From positions 1-10,771 of the forward strand of contig JADZDV010000436.1 in the NCBI GenBank assembly GCA_020850915.1: a stretch of DNA of 10,771 nt. The letters are read 5' to 3'. This stretch comes from Chloroflexota bacterium (GTDB taxonomy: Bacteria; Chloroflexota; UBA6077; JADZDV01). The translations under genes and the position numbers were made by a program. Positions 1 to 6,276 of this stretch are shown one piece after another (position 1 is the stretch's first letter; every line of letters starts with the position of its first letter). The notes under the pieces are model-generated. The model did no database searches. It was not told where the DNA came from and was given only the letters and a program-made list of their open reading frames with translations.

Positions 1-995
1 AGATGGGCGCCAACCATCATGAGCTGGGCGATCTCCAGCGGGTCGGCGTTGCCGTACGGCGTAAACGCGTTGCAGACGTTGTTGGAGGCGATCGCCACGT
101 TCACACCGGCCCGGAGGAGCAGTTTCGCCGGTGTCAGCCCACGCCGGACCCGCGTGGCGTCGCCCCGGCCGCCCATGTGCAGATCCGTGGCGGGCAGGCT
201 GACGACGTGCAGCCGCGCCTCGGCCATCTGCTCAGCGATCCGTTTCGCCTTGTCCAGCGGCAGCGAGCCGAGCGCCGTGACGTGGCCCAGCACGACCCGC
301 CCCTGCATCCCTTCGGCGATCGTCCGCTCGGCGACGTATGGGCTCACGATGGGCTGACTGGCGTCGTCGGCGAAGTCGATGTGGAAGTCCGCTGGCACCC
401 CGAACCGGCGGGCCATGGCAAACACGGCGTCCACGTGCGCCGCCGGGTCGGGATCGACGTACGGGCAGCCTCCGATGACATCCGCGCCCATGCGAAGCCC
501 CTCGCTCAGCAACTCGAGCGTCCCGGGCTGGCAGAATATGCCGTCCTGGGGGAACGCCACCACCTGGAGCTGGATGCGCTCCCGCCAGCGTTCGCGCAGC
601 TCCAGCATCGCTTCCAGACTGGTGAGCCGCAGGACCGGGTCGATCTCGGCGTGGACCCGCGCGTACAGCGTGCCGTGGCCGAGCGCCAGTCGGAGCACGT
701 GCTCGGCCCGCTGCAGGATGTCCTCGCGAGTGAACTGCCGTTTCAGCGCGGCGGTGGCGACGATTGCCGCCTGGAGGCTGCCGATGCTGGGCGGCAGGCG
801 ATCGAGCAGGAACGCCTTGTCCAGGTGGAGGTGCGGCTCGACGAAGCCGGGCGCGATGAGCCCGCGCTCCAGACGAACCTGGCGCGTGTCGGGCGGCGTA
901 TCAGCGCTGAGGGAGGCGATCCGTCCATCGCGGACCAGCACACCGCGCCCCCCCGGCGCGTCGTAGACCGAGGAACCCTGGACTGAAAGCGACAT
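1..995 (-). CDS. Cytosine-deaminase-like amidohydrolase, partial (C-terminus beyond left edge)
   Basis: This is a metal-dependent hydrolase of the amidohydrolase superfamily, CodA/AtzC-like branch, which acts on C-N bonds of cyclic or amide substrates. The 331 residues seen cover most of the TIM barrel. Visible landmarks are the HxH metal pair (EPHLHLDKAF, H55/H57), VVAFPQDG at about 145-152 (the Gln is shared with E. coli CodA), H205 in DFHID, H238 in GHVTALG, and the barrel-end motif IASNNVCNAFTPYG at about 302-315. Two positions are unusual: F208 sits where CodA has its catalytic Glu (His+3), and N305 sits where CodA has the metal-binding Asp. The substrate cannot be named. The start is ATG at 995, or GTG at 998 one codon earlier. 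GGGAGG lies far upstream, so the start is only moderately sure. The gene is divergent from the FAH-family gene. Confidence 0.9.
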   Translation of the reverse strand, partial: MSLSVQGSSVYDAPGGRGVLVRDGRIASLSADTPPDTRQVRLERGLIAPGFVEPHLHLDKAFLLDRLPPSIGSLQAAIVATAALKRQFTREDILQRAEHVLRLALGHGTLYARVHAEIDPVLRLTSLEAMLELRERWRERIQLQVVAFPQDGIFCQPGTLELLSEGLRMGADVIGGCPYVDPDPAAHVDAVFAMARRFGVPADFHIDFADDASQPIVSPYVAERTIAEGMQGRVVLGHVTALGSLPLDKAKRIAEQMAEARLHVVSLPATDLHMGGRGDATRVRRGLTPAKLLLRAGVNVAIASNNVCNAFTPYGNADPLEIAQLMMVGAH

Positions 996-1473
996 CACGA
1001 CCTGGAAAGCATCGCCGGCGCGCGACCTCCCTGTCAACCGGCCCTCGCCAGTTCTCGAATGTAGTCTGGTCGCATGGGCACGACATCCCGGACACGCAGC
1101 GTTGCGCAACGCTCATCGGCTCGCTCCCGGGCCGGTCCCACCCGGCCGCGGCGGGCCACCAGGGCCGCGACCCCGTATCGATCGGCGAAACTCAGCGCGA
1201 CCCGCCAGCCACAGCCGATCCGGGAGGCTCCAGTCTGCCGGGACCGCCGGATGGCCGGCCGCGGCCGCGCGGCGGGAGCGGGAGCGAACGTGGCAGCCGG
1301 CATTTCACGTGACGCCGCTCGCGGCTGCCCTGTCCCACATGGGGGCTGGTCAGCCTCCTGACATCCCTCCAACACGTTTTCCCGCATGCACGTCGCTACA
1401 GGCCGCGGTATCCTTGGTCGCGGCCTGCCCTGACGATCCTCCACCTCGAGCGGCCGCCGGAAGGAGCCGACCG
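996..1473. other. Divergent intergenic region (478 bases)
   Basis: This gap separates the divergent amidohydrolase and FAH-family genes and should hold both promoters. Open frames run through it on both strands, but their products are Arg/Pro/Ala-rich without recognisable domains, as expected of chance frames in GC-rich DNA. The only clear structure is the inverted repeat at 1399-1427. I found no convincing -35/-10 pair for either gene. A literal TTGACA on the minus strand at 1037-1032 has no matching -10. Confidence 0.6.
1399..1427. promoter_or_regulatory. Perfect 9-bp inverted repeat upstream of FAH-family gene
   Basis: CAGGCCGCG (1399-1407) is followed by an 11-base spacer and its exact complement CGCGGCCTG (1419-1427). 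It ends 33 bases before the AAGGAG ribosome site and 46 bases before the ATG of the FAH-family gene. It could be an operator for a dimeric regulator, a 5'-leader hairpin or an early terminator. No T-run follows, so an ordinary intrinsic terminator is unlikely. The function is inferred from position only. Confidence 0.45.
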
Positions 1474-2349
1474 ATGAAGCTCGCGACGTTCACCGAGGGC
1501 GGGGTGACGCGAATCGGTGTTGTTGACGGCGAGGCCGTGGTCGATCTCGCGGCCATCGCCCCGGAGCTGCCCCGGGAGATGGTGGGGTTCCTCCGCCTCG
1601 GTTCGAGCGCGCTCGAAGCGGCCCGCGCGGCGTCCAGTCAGCCTGGACATCGCCTGCTCCTGGCCGACGTACGGCTGGAGGCGCCCGTACGCCCCGCCAA
1701 GTACCTCGCCATCGGCCTGAACTACGCCGACCACATCGCCGAGACCGGCCGCGACAAGCCAGCCGTCCCCAGCTTCTTCAACAAGCAGACGACGAGCGTG
1801 ATCGGACCAGCCGATGCCATCTGGATGCCCCATGTCTCGGAGCAGCTCGACTACGAAGGCGAACTGGCGTTCGTGATCGGTCGTCGCTGCCGCTACGTGC
1901 CGAAAGCGCGAGCCAGCGAGGTCATCGCCGGCTACCTGATCGGCAACGACGTCAGTGTACGCGACTTCCAGCGCCGAACGCCGACCGTCACGCTTGGCAA
2001 GTCGTTCGACACGCACGGCCCGCTCGGCCCGTGGATCGTCACACCGGACGAGGTGGGCGATCCGCATGTCCTGGAGTTGCGCACCTGGGTCAACGGCGAG
2101 CTACGCCAGCACTCCAACACGAAGCAGCTCATCACGGACTGCTTCGAGATGGTGGAGATGCTCTCCACCGTCTGTACGCTGGAGCCCGGCGACGTGGTGG
2201 CGACCGGCACGCCCAGCGGCGTGGCGCTCGGCATGCAGCCGCCGAAGTGGCTCAAGATCGGCGACGTGGTGCGCATAGAGATCGAGCACGTCGGAGTCCT
2301 GGAGAACCGGGTCGTCGCGGAGCCGCCAGGCATAGCCCGCGTCGAGTGA
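1474..2349 (+). CDS. Fumarylacetoacetate hydrolase (FAH) family protein
   Basis: This 291-residue protein has the normal length for the FAH/HpcE/UGL family: soluble enzymes that hydrolyse, hydrate or decarboxylate acyl-pyruvate-type intermediates, often at the end of aromatic or sugar-acid degradation. Residues 1-70 are the short N-terminal domain and about 74-285 the FAH fold. Seen in sequence: GLNYADHIAE (81-90), the metal-ligand ExE in DYEGELAFVIG (E128, E130), the third acidic ligand in GNDVSVRDFQ (D159), KSFDTHGPLGPW (176-187), and the C-terminal LEPGDVVATGTPSGV (236-250). The start is ATG 1474, with AAGGAG at 1461-1466 and a 7-base spacer; the same frame stays open upstream but reads as non-coding. 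The substrate is not predictable. It stands alone on its strand, convergent with the quinone-reductase-like gene. Confidence 0.93.
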   Translation: MKLATFTEGGVTRIGVVDGEAVVDLAAIAPELPREMVGFLRLGSSALEAARAASSQPGHRLLLADVRLEAPVRPAKYLAIGLNYADHIAETGRDKPAVPSFFNKQTTSVIGPADAIWMPHVSEQLDYEGELAFVIGRRCRYVPKARASEVIAGYLIGNDVSVRDFQRRTPTVTLGKSFDTHGPLGPWIVTPDEVGDPHVLELRTWVNGELRQHSNTKQLITDCFEMVEMLSTVCTLEPGDVVATGTPSGVALGMQPPKWLKIGDVVRIEIEHVGVLENRVVAEPPGIARVE

Positions 2350-2380
2350 TCGAACGTTGCCGCGTCGGCGAATGGAGAGG

Positions 2381-2400
2381 GGGAAGCCGGCGCGGCTCCC
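2381..2400. terminator. Weak hairpin in convergent gap
   Basis: Between the convergent ends of the FAH-family and quinone-reductase-like genes, GGG-A-AGCC (2381-2388) can pair with GGCTCCC (2394-2400) around the loop GGCGC, with one bulged A. No T-run follows on either strand. It could help end transcription from one or both sides, but the evidence is only position and a 7-bp stem. Confidence 0.22.
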
Positions 2401-2427
2401 AGCACACCGTGGCGCGCCTGTGTCACC

Positions 2428-3396
2428 TCACGGTATCAGGACGACCTTGCCGTAGACGGCCCGCTCCTCGAGCAGTCGCTGCGCTTCACCGGCCTGGGAA
2501 AGCGGCAGCTCGCGGCCAACGATCACCTTCGCCTGGCCGCTCGCAAGCATCGGGATCACGTGCTCCCGGAAGCCGGGCACGCTGCGGATGAACTCCGACT
2601 CGTCCACTGTCGCGAAGGCGTGGATCTCTACCTGGTCGCGCATGAGCGCGCGGATGTTCACCTCGCCGTACGTGCCGCTCGGGGCGCCGTAGAGCACCAG
2701 CCGGCCGCGGGGCGCCAGGACCGCGAGGTTGCCGGCGAACGTTGCCTCGCCCACGCCGTCCAGGACGACGTCCGCACCCTTGCCCCCGGTCAGCTCCCGA
2801 ACTTGATCTGGCCAGCTCGGGTCGCTGTAGTTGACCGTCACCTCCGCGCCCAGGTCGCGGACCCGGTCGAGCTTCTCGTCGCTCGTCGCCGTGGCGATCA
2901 CCCGTGCGCCGCGCAGATGGGCAAGCTGCACGGCGGCCGTGCCGACGCCGCCGCCGGCCGATTGGACGAGCACCGTCTCGCCCGGTCTCACGTGGGCGCG
3001 TGTCTCGATGGCGTGCCAGGCGGTGATGAACGTCACCGTGGCGCCGCCCGCTTCGGCGTCCGTCATGTTCGGGGGCACCGGCTGGAGGCGGTCCGGATCG
3101 ACGGCGGCCAACTCGGCATAGCCGCGCGCGCAGCCCGGCGGCGTGCGGCCAAAGAGCCGCTGACCAGCTTTGTACGGACCGTCGCACGGGTCGACGACCT
3201 CACAGCACAGCTCGAGGCCCGGGATCCAGGGCGGATCGCCATCCCAACCGGTCCGGCGGTGAATGGTATCCCCCCAGTTGATGCCGGCGGCCTTGACCCG
3301 GACGAGAATCTCGCCAGATCCCGGCACCGGGTCCGGCGCGTCCTCGTAACGTAGCTCCTCGAAACTACCGGTCTGATGCTGACGAACTGCCTTCAT
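2428..3396 (-). CDS. NADPH:quinone-reductase-like zinc-free MDR oxidoreductase
   Basis: This 322-residue member of the medium-chain dehydrogenase/reductase superfamily belongs to the quinone oxidoreductase (QOR/zeta-crystallin) branch. It is complete and of normal length. Residues 1-125 form the GroES-like catalytic domain (MKAVRQHQTG; AAGINWGDTIHRRTG at 36-50). Residues about 130-260 form the Rossmann domain, with nucleotide-binding AGGGVG at 147-152 and DVVLDGVGEATF at 209-220. I see no structural-zinc cysteine cluster, consistent with a zinc-free reductase using NAD(P)H on quinones or enones. The start at 3396 is fixed by AGGAGG (3408-3403) with a 6-base spacer. Only 27 bases separate it from the stop of the heme-copper subunit I, so it is probably co-transcribed. 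Whether it serves that enzyme (quinone or redox supply) is speculation; such genes are common and scattered. Confidence 0.9.
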   Translation of the reverse strand: MKAVRQHQTGSFEELRYEDAPDPVPGSGEILVRVKAAGINWGDTIHRRTGWDGDPPWIPGLELCCEVVDPCDGPYKAGQRLFGRTPPGCARGYAELAAVDPDRLQPVPPNMTDAEAGGATVTFITAWHAIETRAHVRPGETVLVQSAGGGVGTAAVQLAHLRGARVIATATSDEKLDRVRDLGAEVTVNYSDPSWPDQVRELTGGKGADVVLDGVGEATFAGNLAVLAPRGRLVLYGAPSGTYGEVNIRALMRDQVEIHAFATVDESEFIRSVPGFREHVIPMLASGQAKVIVGRELPLSQAGEAQRLLEERAVYGKVVLIP

Positions 3397-3423
3397 TGCG
3401 CGCCTCCTGAGGAGAGAGTACAG

Positions 3424-5154
3424 CTATCGGAACAGCCAGGGGATCTGGCTCAGCTCGAACCAGGAGATGCCATACAGAGCAATGAAGAGCATCAGGAAGA
3501 CGAAGGCGAGGACCAGTGTGCCTGGGACCTCGAATCCGTGCGGGTGCGTCGTGGCGGTGGTCTCCTCCGAGCCGCCCGACATGGCTGGCAGGGCCTGGAA
3601 CGCGTCCGGCGCCACGAGGCCCAGCGCTGGCGTAGAGGTGCGGCGCCCGAGGAAGACCGTGCCCACGATGGCCAGGACGTACATCGCCCCCCCTACGACG
3701 GCGACGATCGCCCCGATACCTAGCAGAGCGAGGAAGAGACCAACCTCCGGGCTTTGCAGCAGGTTGACCTGGAGCGGTCCGGCGGTGCTGAAGGAGATAT
3801 CCCACTGTCTGCGGGGTAGACCCCAGTGGCCTGCGAGCCCCATGCCGATGCCGAAGATCAGCATGCCGAGACCGTAGAGGTACGGCTGGATCCTGGCCCA
3901 GCTCGTCAGCACGAGCTGTCGCTGGAAGATCAGCGGCACCAGGTAGTAGGAGATGCCCATGAACGCCGTGGTCGTACCGGCGACGACCGTCATGTGGAAG
4001 TGCGCGGGCACGATCAGGGTGTTGTGCGCCATCAGGTTGATCTGTGGAGCACCCATGATCACGCCACTAATGCCGCCGAGCACGCCGAACATGAACAGGC
4101 TCACCGCGAGCGCCCCAAACCCCGGCTCGCGCCAGGGCGCTCGTTTCAGCCAGCCGAACAGGCTCTTTCTGTGTCCCTGCCGCCGTAACGCCAGCTCCAC
4201 GGACGCTGGGATGCTGAAGGCGTGAATGAGGCTACCGGCTACCGCCGCGTACATCATGTAGCTCGTGTTGATGTCCCGCACCGAGGTGCCAATGCCGGGG
4301 TCCGCCAGGATGTGATGGATTGAGCCAAGCTGAATGAACAGCACGTACAGCACGATCGCCAGGCGGCTGAACGCCTCGTTGAGGGGCTTCGCGCCGACGA
4401 TCAGACTCGCCATGCCATACCAGACGGCGATCATCGCGGCGAGGTTGACCTGCTGGGCGCCGTGACCCAGTCCCCAGTACAGCAGGCGATAGACGGCCGG
4501 ATCGGGGGCGGGCAGCAGGTCAAGGCTCCAGAGAAACGTTGGGATCAGCGCAGCGGCGCCGCATGCCAGCGACCACAGCGCCAGGATCGCTGCTGCCAGC
4601 AGGGCGAACGTAAAGAGCGGAAGCGTGCCCACGTCGCCACGCCGCCGGGCGGCGACGATGTTGACGAAGAAATGGACGACGGCCAGGATGGCGCCGACGG
4701 CGAAGACCAGGACCGCGCCGTAGTAGATCGGCACGGCCCGCAAGGGCGGATAGCTGGTGAACATGACCGTGGCCTGGCCGGTCAGCATCTGGGCGATGGA
4801 GACCACGGCGCCGGCCAGCATCATCGTGTAGGCGACCCAACCCAGGCCCGGTACGACCATCCGCGCGCTGAGGAGGACCGTGCTCCCGAAGATGAGCCCG
4901 GCCATCTCGAAGAACAGGATCCAGAAGATCAGCATAATCATGCCGTGAGCGGACAGGTACTCGTAGAACTCCGGCATCGGCAGGAGGTGGACAACCTGCC
5001 AGCGCGTCAGGGCGACGAGCAATGCCAGGATGCCGCCGACGGCCAGGAACACGACGGCGGTCACGGCATGGGCCATGATCTGTCGCTCGGCTGAGCGGTC
5101 GACCACCAGGTCTGTCACCTGGCAGCGTCGTTGAAGAACAGCCATTGCTTGCAT
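3424..5154 (-). CDS. B-type heme-copper reductase catalytic subunit I; helix-VI Tyr replaced by Gln, possible nitric oxide reductase
   Basis: This 576-residue polytopic membrane protein has the heme-copper oxidase subunit I fold and reads through about 13-14 transmembrane helices. Ligands seen: low-spin heme His H70 (SAHGM) and H387, high-spin heme His H385 (VPAHFHMTV), and CuB histidines H231 (LGHGAQQ), H280 and H281 (SIHHILADPG). Spacing matches Thermus ba3 almost residue for residue, placing it in the B family. In oxygen reductases CuB His+4 is the cross-linked Tyr; here it is Q235. The helix VII position used by cbb3 enzymes (H280-6) is I274, not Tyr. Y246 (His+15) matches the ba3 K-channel Tyr. 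It sits downstream of a CuA subunit II. ATG 5154 has GGAG about 10 bases upstream; ATG 5145 is an alternative. The fold is certain. The reaction (NO versus O2 reduction) is inferred. Confidence 0.93.
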   Translation of the reverse strand: MQAMAVLQRRCQVTDLVVDRSAERQIMAHAVTAVVFLAVGGILALLVALTRWQVVHLLPMPEFYEYLSAHGMIMLIFWILFFEMAGLIFGSTVLLSARMVVPGLGWVAYTMMLAGAVVSIAQMLTGQATVMFTSYPPLRAVPIYYGAVLVFAVGAILAVVHFFVNIVAARRRGDVGTLPLFTFALLAAAILALWSLACGAAALIPTFLWSLDLLPAPDPAVYRLLYWGLGHGAQQVNLAAMIAVWYGMASLIVGAKPLNEAFSRLAIVLYVLFIQLGSIHHILADPGIGTSVRDINTSYMMYAAVAGSLIHAFSIPASVELALRRQGHRKSLFGWLKRAPWREPGFGALAVSLFMFGVLGGISGVIMGAPQINLMAHNTLIVPAHFHMTVVAGTTTAFMGISYYLVPLIFQRQLVLTSWARIQPYLYGLGMLIFGIGMGLAGHWGLPRRQWDISFSTAGPLQVNLLQSPEVGLFLALLGIGAIVAVVGGAMYVLAIVGTVFLGRRTSTPALGLVAPDAFQALPAMSGGSEETTATTHPHGFEVPGTLVLAFVFLMLFIALYGISWFELSQIPWLFR

Positions 5155-5226
5155 GGTGGAGCGTCTCCGACTGATTCGTTCCAGTTGAGAGGTGTTGGAC
5201 GATCGGACGATCCGCTTGGACGCGGC

Positions 5227-5778
5227 TCAGTCCGTGACGATGATGCGCCCGAGCATGAGGTGATGGCCGAGGCCGCAGTACTCGTTGCACGCCAGCGGGT
5301 AGTCGCCCGACTTGAGCGGTGTGAGCGAGACACTCGTCACGTACCCTGGCAAGAGCTGGTAGTTCAGGCTGCGAGGCTCCATCAGCAGCGAAAAGCCATG
5401 CTGCAAGTCACGGCTGGACATCATGAAGCGATAGGTCTGTCCACGCTTGAGCTGGATGATGGGCCGCCACTGGAAGGCCTGGGCCTCCAGGTAGACATCA
5501 CTGCCGGGAGGTGGCGCCACGACTGGGATGCCAGCCAGCTCACCGACCTTGTTCGCGGCGGTGAAGCTTTCGACTCTCGCGTGAAAGTCTGCTGGGTCCA
5601 CGCGGTAGCTCACGATGTCGTTCTGACGGGTGCCAATCGCCGGCCAGATGAAGACAATCATGGCGAACATCGAGAGGCACCAGATCGCCACGAAGCCAAC
5701 CCAGAGTTTCTCGTCGCGACCGATCGGTCGCCACCACGTGCCGCGTGGCTTTGCAAGGCTGCTGTACTGCAGGGACAT
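5227..5778 (-). CDS. Heme-copper reductase subunit II with complete CuA site
   Basis: This 183-residue subunit II takes electrons from a soluble or tethered cytochrome c or cupredoxin and passes them via CuA to subunit I. One membrane anchor lies at about 25-48 (LWVGFVAIW...FIWPAIG) with the charged N-terminus before it. The cupredoxin domain follows at about 95-183. CuA ligands are all present: H127 (DLQHGFS), C164, E166 (backbone), C168, H172 and M175 in CNEYCGLGHHLM. W104 in AFQWRP fits the aromatic electron-entry region. There is no fused cytochrome c domain, so it resembles ba3-type subunit II rather than caa3-type. The start ATG 5778 has AAAGGG about 10 bases upstream. It lies 72 bases before subunit I in the same direction and 84 bases after the small membrane protein gene. 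An intact CuA site argues against direct quinol oxidation. Confidence 0.94.
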   Translation of the reverse strand: MSLQYSSLAKPRGTWWRPIGRDEKLWVGFVAIWCLSMFAMIVFIWPAIGTRQNDIVSYRVDPADFHARVESFTAANKVGELAGIPVVAPPPGSDVYLEAQAFQWRPIIQLKRGQTYRFMMSSRDLQHGFSLLMEPRSLNYQLLPGYVTSVSLTPLKSGDYPLACNEYCGLGHHLMLGRIIVTD

Positions 5779-5789
5779 GGGTGACTACC

Positions 5790-5807
5790 CTTTCAAGGCA
5801 CTTTCAA
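5790..5807. repeat. Two TTGAAAG direct repeats, 11 bp apart, before subunit II
   Basis: On the minus strand TTGAAAG occurs at 5807-5801 and again at 5796-5790, a period of 11 bases or about one helical turn. The second copy overlaps the purine-rich ribosome site of subunit II. It may be a chance duplication or a small protein-binding site. Confidence 0.25.
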
Positions 5808-5862
5808 TGCGCAGTCCGAACGCAGTGCGCCCGGGGCCCTCTGACAGCTCGAGGCCGGATGA

Positions 5863-6033
5863 TCAGCGGGTGAGCTGCGGAACGGTCAACAGGCTCGCCA
5901 GACCCCAGGCGACGTAGATCACCGTGGGAACGACGAGTCCGGCCGCGAGCAACAGGAAGACGTCGTCAATGAGAAGCTGCGCTTTCGGCACGCGCTCGGA
6001 TCCGATTGGGTTACCGTCTGTCGTCTTGGCCAC
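5863..6033 (-). CDS. Small single-span membrane protein (56 aa), candidate accessory subunit of the heme-copper enzyme
   Basis: A GTG-initiated 57-codon frame (6033 to the TGA at 5865-5863) gives a short polar N-terminus with AKTTDGNPIGSERVPKAQ, then one hydrophobic span at about 25-50 (VFLLLAAGLVVPTVIYVAW...) and ends VPQLTR. A GGGGAAG site lies 7-9 bases upstream of the GTG. It lies 84 bases before subunit II in the same direction, the place where ba3-type operons carry a tiny single-helix subunit (subunit IIa in Thermus). No enzymatic motif is present. I infer a structural or assembly role in the complex. The ribosome site, the clean membrane helix and the position make a real gene likely, but I cannot match it to a named family. 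Confidence 0.68.
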   Translation of the reverse strand: MAKTTDGNPIGSERVPKAQLLIDDVFLLLAAGLVVPTVIYVAWGLASLLTVPQLTR

Positions 6034-6154
6034 CAGGCTTCTTCCCCTGAATGAGGTGATCCGCGGCCACGCGTCTCGTCCGGTGACCGTCGTGGTCCCG
6101 GCGATGCTGTGGCCACGGTCCCGATCGTTCGCCCTCTGTTCAGAAAGGCGTCGT

Positions 6155-6190
6155 AGGCGCCATAGTAGCGCCTCGACCGTTCGTGCTCAA
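6155..6190 (-). promoter_or_regulatory. Candidate promoter of the small TM / subunit II / subunit I genes, -10 inside an inverted repeat
   Basis: On the minus strand TTGAGC (6190-6185) and TACTAT (6167-6162) are separated by exactly 17 bases. Each matches the sigma70 consensus at four of six positions. The -10 element lies in the loop of a perfect 6-bp inverted repeat, AGGCGC (6155-6160) and GCGCCT (6168-6173), so a bound repressor would cover the -10. Transcription would start near 6155, leaving a leader of about 120 bases before the GTG at 6033. This would let the structural genes be expressed separately from the CtaG-like gene. Confidence 0.45.
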
Positions 6191-6276
6191 AGTACGTGCT
6201 ACGCCTCGCCCTGCAGTCGGCGCAGCCCCAGCGCGATCCGGGCGGGGCGGCCGTCTGGCAGCCGCCTGGAGCGCAC

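Noticed and set aside
1032..1037. Exact TTGACA on the minus strand upstream of the amidohydrolase
   Set aside because: No -10-like sequence occurs 16-19 bases downstream, and the predicted transcript would start at or inside the gene start.
1034..1444. Minus-strand 136-codon frame ending just before the amidohydrolase start
   Set aside because: It is rich in Arg, Ala and Pro with no domain or ribosome site, and it runs across the inverted repeat at 1399-1427. Its C-terminal half looks slightly more protein-like, so a degraded gene is possible but unsupported.
1102..1473. N-terminal extension of the FAH-family gene
   Set aside because: The extension is low-complexity. The AAGGAG at 1461-1466 and the family's usual length place the start at 1474.
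5197..5212. Tandem GGACGATC pair between subunits II and I
   Set aside because: It is a short two-copy repeat without symmetry or position suggesting a function, and is expected by chance in this composition.
3424..5778. Plain 'cytochrome c oxidase subunits I and II' labels
   Set aside because: The fold is right, but the missing active-site Tyr makes O2 reduction doubtful, so I report a B-type heme-copper reductase with a possible NO reductase role.
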